Below, piece after piece: positions 23,098 through 29,255 of a stretch of 29,255 nt of DNA (within the stretch, counting starts at the first letter, position 1; every line of letters starts with the position of its first letter). This DNA is from an archaeon (lineage in GTDB: Archaea; Asgardarchaeota; Hermodarchaeia; Hermodarchaeales; Hermodarchaeaceae): contig JABXGU010000613.1 in NCBI GenBank assembly GCA_016550415.1, positions 1-29,255 of the forward strand, read 5' to 3'. A program made the position numbers and the translations under genes. The notes below the pieces were generated by a model that saw only the letters and a program-made list of their open reading frames with translations, was not told where the DNA came from and did not search any database.

Positions 23098-23108
23098 CTA
23101 TTTAAAGA
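23098..23108 (-). promoter_or_regulatory. TATA box of the DUF134/NifX/MinD operon
   Basis: On the minus strand CTTTAAATAGG matches an archaeal TATA box. Its distance to the GTG at 23075 (about 25 bases) implies a leaderless or very short-leader transcript, with the palindrome covering the initiation region. Confidence 0.45.
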
Positions 23109-23267
23109 TTTCATATCAACAAATTTTTTTGAATGTCTTTCAGCACTCCACACCTTGCGCCTAATTGCAGCCTCTCACATCACATGAATAAATGAGGTTA
23201 AAATAGGAGAAACCAGCTACTCTCAAAAGAATCAATCACTACTCCTTTTGCTAGGAGGTCTATAGGT

Positions 23268-25040
23268 ATGGTCATATCAGGCGGAGAGCTTCTCTTACGC
23301 TGTCTCTCCCAAGAACAAGTTCGGTTTATTTTTGGTATAATAGGTGATCAATGGAATTCATTCTTCGATGTACTAGCTCAGAAGGGTGACTCCCTTGGAA
23401 TTGATTTCATCGGAACAAGGCATGAAGCTGCTGCTGCCCATATGGCAGATGCTTATGCAAGGGCAACGGGCAAACCTGGTGTATGCTTAGGAACAGTGGG
23501 ACCAGGTGCAGCAAACCTAGTTGGAGGAGTTTATCCTGCATTTGCAGATAGTGTGCCAATCATCATACTCACAGCTCAAAACCAGACTTGGCGTATCTAT
23601 CCCGACCATGGCATGATGCAGGGTCTTGATCAAATCAGCCTCTTCAAGCCCATAGTAAAGTGGAACGCTGTCGTCTGGAAAATTGAACGGCTTCCCCAAC
23701 TCATCCAACAAGCCTTCCGTGTGGCAACTTCAGGTCGACCAGGTCCTGTACAACTTGATTTTCCCTCTGACATACTCTTTGGCACAATTAGCTCTACTCC
23801 ACAACTCCCTTCTCCTAGCAGGTACCGACCTACCACTCTTCCCACAGCTGATCCTGCCCTAATTGGGCAATGTGCCAAGCTTCTGGTCGAGGCTAAGTTT
23901 CCGCTTCTTCATGCAGGGTCTGGGGTTATGTGGTCTGAAGCAACAGAGGATTTTATGCATTTAGCTGAACATTTGTCTGCTGCAGTCTCTACGAGTGTAG
24001 GTGCACGTGGCGTTATTCCTGAAGACCATCCTCTCGCCTTCATTCCTGGAGGCGCGGGAGCCCTTCAAGCACAAAACTCCGCTGACTTGGTTCTCTTAGT
24101 TGGTGGCCGATTGGGTGATCTTGACTTCTGGGGCAAGCCTCCAGGTTGGGCAACACCTGACAGGCAAAAACTCATTCAACTCGATGTGTCAGCAGAGATG
24201 ATTGGAGTGAATCGAGAAGTGGACCTTGCGCTGGTTGGCGATGCCAAGAGCACATTACGCTTCCTTCTAGCTGAAGTTAAACGACGAACAGAACCTCGAA
24301 CCCACTCTGACCTGCTTAAACAATGTCAGACCTCCCAGCAAACTTGGCTGGAGGCTCATCTCAAATTTACCAAGGATGATCGAAAACCCATTCACCCTCT
24401 CCGTCTTATCAAGGAAGTACGTGACTTCTTTGATCGGAGTGCTATTAGTTGTGTTGATGGTGGAAACACGGTTGTCTGGTGCTCCTACTTAAACCGCATA
24501 TATGAGCCTCGCACATTTATCTGGGCAGCTGATTCTGGTCAACTTGGACCAGGACTACCCTATGCAATAGGTGCTAAACTTGCTCACCCTGAACGTCAAG
24601 TTTATCTCATTAGTGGTGATGGTGCCTTCGCCTTTAACATTCAAGAATTAGAGACAGCTGCACGCTATAAGGTTCCAATAGTAGCAGTAATCGCCAATGA
24701 CCGCCGGTGGGGCATGATTGCCGGTGTCCAACACCTCTTATTCGCAAATCGTTTCTTTGGTGTCGATTTCACAGATATACGCTATGATCAAGTTGCTCAA
24801 GCCATGGGATGTCATGGAGAACGAGTTGAAGACCCCACAGAAATACGCCCCGCACTCAAACGTGCTGTAGCTTCTGGACTTCCTGCTGTTATTGATGTTA
24901 TAATAGATCGGGACGCTAACCTCAATCCACCCGACCTAGCAATAATAGGCGCAATCTGGCTAGAAGGCTGCAAACCGCCGCCAATCGAGAAAGAAAAAGA
25001 AGAAAAAGAAAAGACGAGAGTTGAAGCTGTCACTAGCTAG
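23268..25040 (+). CDS. Thiamine-diphosphate enzyme of the acetolactate synthase family
   Basis: 590 residues with the three-domain order of this family. The catalytic glutamate is Glu53 in GTRHEAAAAHMADAYARATGK. The central domain is of the FAD/ADP-binding type (VLLVGGRLGDLDFW). The diphosphate/Mg motif is GDGAFAFN...AND (Gly450-Asp451-Gly452, Asn477). It could be an acetolactate synthase-like, 2-hydroxyacyl-CoA lyase-like or related decarboxylase; no small regulatory subunit gene is adjacent, which argues against a normal branched-chain synthase. The C-terminus ends in a charged EKEKEEKEK tail. The start ATG follows GGAGGT (about 23252), with a leader of AT-rich sequence upstream. The substrate cannot be told from sequence alone. 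Confidence 0.85.
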   Translation: MVISGGELLLRCLSQEQVRFIFGIIGDQWNSFFDVLAQKGDSLGIDFIGTRHEAAAAHMADAYARATGKPGVCLGTVGPGAANLVGGVYPAFADSVPIIILTAQNQTWRIYPDHGMMQGLDQISLFKPIVKWNAVVWKIERLPQLIQQAFRVATSGRPGPVQLDFPSDILFGTISSTPQLPSPSRYRPTTLPTADPALIGQCAKLLVEAKFPLLHAGSGVMWSEATEDFMHLAEHLSAAVSTSVGARGVIPEDHPLAFIPGGAGALQAQNSADLVLLVGGRLGDLDFWGKPPGWATPDRQKLIQLDVSAEMIGVNREVDLALVGDAKSTLRFLLAEVKRRTEPRTHSDLLKQCQTSQQTWLEAHLKFTKDDRKPIHPLRLIKEVRDFFDRSAISCVDGGNTVVWCSYLNRIYEPRTFIWAADSGQLGPGLPYAIGAKLAHPERQVYLISGDGAFAFNIQELETAARYKVPIVAVIANDRRWGMIAGVQHLLFANRFFGVDFTDIRYDQVAQAMGCHGERVEDPTEIRPALKRAVASGLPAVIDVIIDRDANLNPPDLAIIGAIWLEGCKPPPIEKEKEEKEKTRVEAVTS

Positions 25041-25054
25041 CAATACCTGTATTC

Positions 25055-25654
25055 CTACCATGGTACCGAGCTTCCAACCCATCCAAAGAGGAATGCCCAA
25101 ACCACTTGTATACCGATGAAGAAGTTCATCAATGCGATTGTAGGACCTAAAGGTGTATCATGAAGCCGATGAAAGGCTATCACATATAGGAAACTTGTCC
25201 AGAGCCCTGAAATCAACCCGAAGAAGGGAATCCATCCAAAAAGTAACATTGGTGAAGTTGCATAAATTGCGACCTTAAAGGATTCCAAAAGTGGACCTTT
25301 ACCTCGTAGCAATTTTGCGAGAAGGTGATAGATTAAACCAAGTAAAGGGAATTTGGCTACATTACCCAAATAGGTCAACAGTCCCACCCAGATGTACCTA
25401 CTCACCCCTGTAGCAGCTTCAAGTACTGGTGCCATCACATAGGCTCCCATCTGCGCATTGGTACCTGAATGCACTATATCACATGGGAAATGAAACCAGT
25501 TAACAACAGGCGTAAGGACAGCCAATATCACATTCAAAAATAAGAAGAAACGCAGTATAGGCCAATAACCCGTTTTTCCTCGTTCTTCTTCGAAAAACAC
25601 ATCTGGATGAGCAATAACCATCCAAGCCTTCTTTAAATCAGAAAATATTGGCAT
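25055..25654 (-). CDS. Yip1-like multi-pass membrane protein
   Basis: 199 residues. A short cytosolic N-terminus (PIFSDLKKAWMVIAHPDVFFEEERGKTG) precedes about five membrane segments (roughly 30-55, 83-110, 123-143, 144-165 and 172-192). The start 'P..FFEE...G.W.P' and the segment pattern match prokaryotic members of the Yip1 family; eukaryotic Yip1 proteins act in Golgi vesicle traffic with Rab GTPases. The archaeal role is unknown, possibly membrane organisation or transport. The start is the ATG at 25654 with GGTGATT upstream; a GTG five codons earlier is in frame. It is convergent with the thiamine-diphosphate enzyme gene, 14 bases away. Confidence 0.68.
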   Translation of the reverse strand: MPIFSDLKKAWMVIAHPDVFFEEERGKTGYWPILRFFLFLNVILAVLTPVVNWFHFPCDIVHSGTNAQMGAYVMAPVLEAATGVSRYIWVGLLTYLGNVAKFPLLGLIYHLLAKLLRGKGPLLESFKVAIYATSPMLLFGWIPFFGLISGLWTSFLYVIAFHRLHDTPLGPTIALMNFFIGIQVVWAFLFGWVGSSVPW

Positions 25655-25770
25655 TTCAATCACCTTCACTTCATTCTTATTAGCAAATTAGGGATAAATG
25701 TACTTAGATAAGGTGTAGCCAGCTGAACAAGAACACTTTTTAATTAATAACTTAGAATTATACTGATTAC

Positions 25771-25780
25771 CCCCTAGGGG
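25771..25780. promoter_or_regulatory. CCCCTAGGGG palindrome before the surface-protein gene
   Basis: A perfect ten-base GC-rich palindrome sits ten bases before the ATG in an otherwise AT-rich leader, about 25 bases after an AT-rich TATA-like stretch (about 25740-25750). It may be an operator or a short RNA stem near the ribosome-binding region. Confidence 0.35.
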
Positions 25781-25789
25781 ATATCTGGA

Positions 25790-26704
25790 ATGAAAAAAGT
25801 AGCATATTTTGCACTTGTTCTCAGCGCTTTACTGCTCGTATTCAGCAGCAGGCCGGCAGCTGCTCTTGACCCAGCCTTTCCTGCTGACGGTGACACACTC
25901 GTATACGAACTTCGTGGTTCAGTCGACGGAGTCAACACAACAGGACCAAATTATCACTATCCCATCGAGTTCGACTTATCCCACGAAATCGTAAACCACA
26001 GTGGCATAACATACTACGCTAATATCAGTGTGCTAATGAAAGAACCTGCTGATCTATTGCACCTCGACCCAGCTGGAAATGAAACCTTCTTCAGCCTTGC
26101 TCACAATTATTCAAGTAGTGGGCAAACCCGTTACATGCACATAACCTACCCCCTTGATTGGTCTATGATGGATCCGAGCTACTACTTGGACTTCTTCTAT
26201 ATTCCACAAGGGACAGAAGCAGGTGACACAGTCTACATGGGCTACTACGATGACTATTACGAATATCTTTACATGTATGGTGTACCCATGGGTCCTGGTC
26301 CCTCCTATACAGTGGATAGCACTACCTTAGGCACAGTTGGTGGTAGTTTCGAATACAAGATGTTCTATGAGGGTCCAGTTGACAGTAGTGTAAGTATGAT
26401 TAGCATGGAAATTGGTGTCAGCTTCTACTGGGAGTGGAGTCTTGGATTCCTAACATTCTTCACCTTTAATCTCCATGAGAATCTGAATCCCAACTACGAG
26501 TACAACTACAATATCACAAGCGTCGATGCTTGGGGTACATTTAATCTGACAGACTACACTTTGACAGACACACCCTCAACACCAATAATAACTACTCCGA
26601 CTACACCAACCACAGGAATTCCTGGCTTCCCAATTGCGGCAATTGGCGCTGGGCTACTAGTCGCCCTCGTACCAACAATTATTCTTCGGAAGCGAAAGCG
26701 ATAA
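25790..26704 (+). CDS. Secreted, C-terminally anchored surface protein
   Basis: 304 residues. A classical signal peptide (basic MKK, hydrophobic AYFALVLSALLLVF, then SRPAAA as likely cleavage region) opens the protein. The middle 240 residues are Tyr/Asp-rich beta-type sequence with several N-x-T/S sequons. A Thr/Pro linker (TPTTPTT region) leads to a C-terminal tail: IPGFPIAAIGAGLLVALVPTIILRKRKR pattern, i.e. Pro-Gly-Phe, one hydrophobic helix and a basic end. This tail resembles PGF-CTERM-type archaeal sorting signals and is common in Asgard surface proteins, so the protein should sit on the outside of the membrane or be processed there. The ligand or role is unknown. Its promoter region contains a GC-rich palindrome. 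Confidence 0.8.
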   Translation: MKKVAYFALVLSALLLVFSSRPAAALDPAFPADGDTLVYELRGSVDGVNTTGPNYHYPIEFDLSHEIVNHSGITYYANISVLMKEPADLLHLDPAGNETFFSLAHNYSSSGQTRYMHITYPLDWSMMDPSYYLDFFYIPQGTEAGDTVYMGYYDDYYEYLYMYGVPMGPGPSYTVDSTTLGTVGGSFEYKMFYEGPVDSSVSMISMEIGVSFYWEWSLGFLTFFTFNLHENLNPNYEYNYNITSVDAWGTFNLTDYTLTDTPSTPIITTPTTPTTGIPGFPIAAIGAGLLVALVPTIILRKRKR

Positions 26705-26719
26705 GCTTCGCTTCCCCTC

Positions 26720-26735
26720 CTTTTTTCTTTTTTTT
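26720..26735 (+). terminator. Oligo-T terminator after the surface-protein gene
   Basis: A run of six T, one C and eight T lies 16 bases after the stop codon, preceded by C-rich sequence and without a stem-loop, which fits archaeal termination. Confidence 0.6.
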
Positions 26736-26843
26736 CAGTATTTTACCTAGACCACAGTATCGACTTTTAAAGCCATCTTCATCTCAAATTTTATCATACC
26801 CGCATAGTAGAAAAACTCGTTTACCACTAGTAATTGGAGAGTC

Positions 26844-27122
26844 ATGAAGCAGCAGAGTAAGTTCATAGGAGCGCGAGTATCTGTTGAGGTAGTGGACCTT
26901 GAGAAACCCATTCGTTTCAAATGGAATGAGAAAACCTACTCCATTGTTGAAATCGAAGCAAGTTCACGCCGTCTAGATCTCCGTAGTGCGTGGTTTAGAA
27001 GGCGGCATCGGGATTATTTTGTTGTGTTGGTAGATACTGGGCAGCGCTTTGAATTATATCATCATCGTGGTCCTGGTCCGTCCTATTGGGTTCTCACTCG
27101 TGAACTTTCTTCCACATCTTAA
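26844..27122 (+). CDS. Small beta-rich protein, DUF6504-like
   Basis: 92 residues. The pattern KPIRFKWNEKTYSIVEIE...WFRRRHRDYFVVLVDTGQRFELYHHRGPGPSYWVLTREL recalls the short DUF6504 group, in which basic/aromatic strands surround a central W-R-R-x-x-x-D-Y-[YF] stretch. That group occurs in bacteria near DNA-repair genes; here no such gene is adjacent. The assignment is a resemblance only. It has no membrane segment or cysteine. The start ATG follows GGAGAGTC (about 26837). It is convergent with the methyltransferase gene, 17 bases away, so there is no clear operon. Confidence 0.62.
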   Translation: MKQQSKFIGARVSVEVVDLEKPIRFKWNEKTYSIVEIEASSRRLDLRSAWFRRRHRDYFVVLVDTGQRFELYHHRGPGPSYWVLTRELSSTS

Positions 27123-27139
27123 GTCAAAGCGTACGTATT

Positions 27140-27802
27140 TCAAATTTTAAGCTGTGAAATTATTAGTTCTTGAGTCGCTGTCCAAGGGATTATTTGGGGT
27201 TTGGTGAATCCCCGTTTTGCTAGTTGCTCTGTGAACCAATTCAGGTCTCGGAGGCTACCTGGCTTAAGGTGTCGACGTGAAAGGCTGAAGACTATTCTTC
27301 CGTTGGGGCGGAGGACACGCTTTATCTCTTCGAAGAAGGCATCAGTATTGCGAAGGGCATCCAGCACGCCTGTAACACAAACCAATAGAGTGAAGGTTTT
27401 ATCTGGGAATGGAAGTGGCTTTTGGACATCCGCTTGGAGGAAACGTGTGTGCTGCGCAGTACCCTCCAGTCTTGCTTGTCGCTGGGCTTCCTGTATCATT
27501 TCCTCTGACCAATCTACTCCCACTGCAGTACCCTGAAATCCTCGTTGTCGCGCAACCAATCGAGGTAGATGTCCTGTTTGTGTGCCTAAATCCAGCAATT
27601 GCTCTGAAGAGTTTATCTTAAGTCGCTTAATTAGATGATGCCAAAGCTCCCAATCATCCCGAATCTCGAATCCCCCTGTTCGAAGATCATAAATCCTGTG
27701 TAATAGCTGTTTGCCAAAGTATCGACCCTCAGTGGTAACGATGCAGATGAGAAGCACAAGTATCAAAACGCCGATGATAATAGGCAATACCAATTGCCAC
27801 AT
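27140..27802 (-). CDS. Membrane-anchored class I SAM-dependent methyltransferase
   Basis: 220 residues. A single hydrophobic segment (about 5-24) anchors the N-terminus, then a Rossmann methyltransferase domain follows: motif I LLDLGTQTGHLPRLVARQ (about 68-85), the acidic end of strand 2 in AVGVDWSEEM, ADVQKPLPFPDKTF (motif II region), and VLRPNGRIVFSLSRR (motif III). This is the UbiE/Methyltransf_11-like type that acts on small molecules or lipids. The membrane anchor suggests a lipid or quinone-type substrate, but that is inference. The ATG at 27802 has GGAGG about 11 bases upstream; a TTG at 27820 is in frame. Confidence 0.8.
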   Translation of the reverse strand: MWQLVLPIIIGVLILVLLICIVTTEGRYFGKQLLHRIYDLRTGGFEIRDDWELWHHLIKRLKINSSEQLLDLGTQTGHLPRLVARQRGFQGTAVGVDWSEEMIQEAQRQARLEGTAQHTRFLQADVQKPLPFPDKTFTLLVCVTGVLDALRNTDAFFEEIKRVLRPNGRIVFSLSRRHLKPGSLRDLNWFTEQLAKRGFTKPQIIPWTATQELIISQLKI

Positions 27803-27974
27803 CGTTACCCACGCCTCCAAGTTTAATAGGTTCTAACAGGCAGATGCAACTCCTATATCTTCTTGAATATAAGAATCTGGTTTAAGGCATCCTTCTCCTT
27901 TTAAGCAGAAATGTGGGGAGGTCGAAGGCAAATTTCTTGGTTACCTCTTGTTAACATAATTTCTTTTAGTAAGG

Positions 27975-27984
27975 TCTATACATA
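27975..27984 (+). promoter_or_regulatory. TATA-like element of the penicillin-acylase-family gene
   Basis: TCTATACATA lies about 32-41 bases before the ATG and about 25 bases before a GGATGGGA ribosome-binding-like stretch (28003-28010). Confidence 0.35.
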
Positions 27985-28015
27985 GAACAAGAAACCAACG
28001 AAGGATGGGACAGCG

Positions 28016-29255
28016 ATGCCTTCAACGAAAATAAAAATTAGTAAACTCGTCGTCTCTATAGCCTTGGTCTGCAGCGTTTCCATTTTACTTTCAGTTCCAA
28101 TAGATATCATCCCCCCACTGGGCGGCCTCATTAATCCCTTTACTGGAATTTGGACAGTTCCATTTACTGCTGAACATCCTGCTAGTCAGACTATCATAGC
28201 ACCAGGCAAGGTTTCCAGCCCGGTTACAGTTATACGTGATTCTTGGGGTATCCCTCATATCTATGCAGAAAACGATCATGACCTTTACTTCGCCTTTGGC
28301 TATGTTCATGCCCAAGACCGGCTGTGGCAGATGGATATCATGCGACGGACAGGACGTGGGTTACTATCTGAGGTTCTAGGCTCTGATTATGTGAACACCG
28401 ACATTTTCCTGCGAACTATCGGTATGGAGCATGCAGCACAGAAAACTATAGAACAGATGCAGCAACAAAGTGATTCATACAATCAAACACTGATGCAGGA
28501 TCTTGGCTCCTACACTGATGGTGTCAACTGGTTCATTAACACAGTGGGCAATTACCTGCCACTGGAATTCAAACTTCTAAACTATCGTCCTGAGCCATGG
28601 TCTCTTATCGATTCTATAGTGATTGGCAGAGTAATGGCATTCCAACTAACTTGGGATACAAATGATTTGGAATTTGCCAAGATTCACAATGCCTTAGGTA
28701 ACGACTCTGCTTGGGAACTCTTCCCCCTTGTTCCACCATTACAGATTCCCGTTGTTCCAGAATATGGAATCAGTTATCCTGCTACACCCGCAGCCAGCTC
28801 GCCCTCAACAGATGATACAATTTCAGAGGATCTTCTTTGTGCCATTGACTCTGTAATTGCATGGAATGATCAAATCAAAGATCCATTCGGCATCCTCTCA
28901 GCAATGAAGGAGGGATGGTTGGGCTCAAATAATTGGGCAGTCAATAGCACAAAATCTGCAACGGGTAAGCCTATACTGTGCAATGATATGCACCTAGCAT
29001 GGACAGTACCTTCGGTGTGGTATCAGGCACACTGTGTTTCTTCAGGCTCTGGATTAAACATCTATGGTTTTACTCTACCCGGTATTCCACTCACAGTCGT
29101 AGGGCATAATGAATACCTAGCTTGGGGTTTCACAAATGTTGGTCCTGATGTCATGGATTGGTACTACTATGTAATGGATGACCAGGAGAATCCCACACAA
29201 TACTGGTACGACAATAAATGGAATCCAATTCAAGAAGAGACAATCATAATTCCCG
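28016..29255 (+). CDS. Penicillin-acylase-family Ntn hydrolase (3' end beyond window)
   Basis: The first 413 codons are present, and the gene continues past the end of the window. A hydrophobic N-terminal segment (about 9-32) suggests export or a membrane anchor. The alpha-chain region contains RDSWGIPHIYAENDHDLYFAFGYVHAQDRLWQMD (start near 80), the signature of the family, followed by RRTGRGLLSEVLG. The nucleophile of the beta chain is Ser304 in LGSNNWAV, which becomes N-terminal after self-cleavage. Family members hydrolyse amide bonds of acylated substrates (penicillins, acyl-homoserine lactones, acyl-amino acids). The substrate cannot be given. The start is the ATG after AAGGATGGGA. Confidence 0.87.
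   Translation, partial: MPSTKIKISKLVVSIALVCSVSILLSVPIDIIPPLGGLINPFTGIWTVPFTAEHPASQTIIAPGKVSSPVTVIRDSWGIPHIYAENDHDLYFAFGYVHAQDRLWQMDIMRRTGRGLLSEVLGSDYVNTDIFLRTIGMEHAAQKTIEQMQQQSDSYNQTLMQDLGSYTDGVNWFINTVGNYLPLEFKLLNYRPEPWSLIDSIVIGRVMAFQLTWDTNDLEFAKIHNALGNDSAWELFPLVPPLQIPVVPEYGISYPATPAASSPSTDDTISEDLLCAIDSVIAWNDQIKDPFGILSAMKEGWLGSNNWAVNSTKSATGKPILCNDMHLAWTVPSVWYQAHCVSSGSGLNIYGFTLPGIPLTVVGHNEYLAWGFTNVGPDVMDWYYYVMDDQENPTQYWYDNKWNPIQEETIIIP

Noticed and set aside
27855..27885. TTCTT...AAGAA inverted repeat as terminator or operator
   Set aside because: Five-base AT-rich arms in an AT-rich gap are expected by chance, and there is no adjacent oligo-T run.
28091..28315. Antisense frame of about 74 codons within the penicillin-acylase gene
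   Set aside because: It mirrors the coding frame of the clear family signature on the plus strand and has no ribosome-binding site.

Overview
The window looks like chromosome of an archaeon, most likely an Asgard-type lineage (Thorarchaeota- or Heimdallarchaeota-like). Several features support an archaeon: AT-rich TATA boxes upstream of genes, mixed strong Shine-Dalgarno and apparently leaderless starts, a SOSS-B/hSSB1-like single-stranded-DNA-binding protein, DUF134 regulators, MinD-type ATPases with inserted ferredoxin domains, and a surface protein ending in a Thr/Pro linker plus an IPGFPI-type membrane tail. The Asgard assignment is an inference; no single gene here proves it. The genes are dense, no gap exceeds 300 bases, and I see no rRNA, tRNA, CRISPR array or insertion sequence.

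Region 1 (1-8990) is a nearly complete reductive pyrimidine-catabolism locus: dihydropyrimidinase (minus), beta-ureidopropionase-like amidase (plus), class III aminotransferase (minus), PreA-like dihydropyrimidine dehydrogenase (plus), flavodoxin, CoA-acylating (methyl)malonate-semialdehyde dehydrogenase and a ferritin-like protein. Together they could take uracil or thymine through the dihydro-base and the carbamoyl-beta-amino acid to beta-alanine or its methyl form, then to the semialdehyde and acetyl- or propionyl-CoA. No PreT electron-input subunit is present. An arylsulfotransferase-like propeller protein lies upstream of the dihydropyrimidinase.

Region 2 (9070-16480) is mixed: two multi-pass membrane proteins, an unrecognised all-helical protein, a flavin-reductase-like protein divergent from the SOSS-B-like SSB, an atypical HAD-fold protein, a GNAT acetyltransferase, a small conserved-looking protein and a phosphoribosyltransferase. 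Region 3 (16510-18180) is a di-cluster ferredoxin followed by an acyl-CoA dehydrogenase.

Region 4 (18175-23110) is the most system-like part. It holds a TYW1-like radical SAM protein behind a DUF134 regulator, a divergent small zinc-ribbon protein, and a five-gene minus-strand operon (DUF134 plus zinc ribbon, two NifX/NifB-C-type cofactor-binding proteins, two ferredoxin-containing MinD ATPases). Its two control regions carry conspicuous palindromes and a tandem operator. Region 5 (23268-29255) has a thiamine-diphosphate enzyme, a Yip1-like membrane protein, a surface protein, a small DUF6504-like protein, a membrane-anchored methyltransferase and the 5' part of a penicillin-acylase-family gene that runs off the window.

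The most striking irregularities are an abrupt Glu-codon switch inside the semialdehyde dehydrogenase gene, loss of expected catalytic or cluster residues in PreA, the HAD protein and one MinD, and the palindromic control regions of the DUF134/MinD/NifX cluster.
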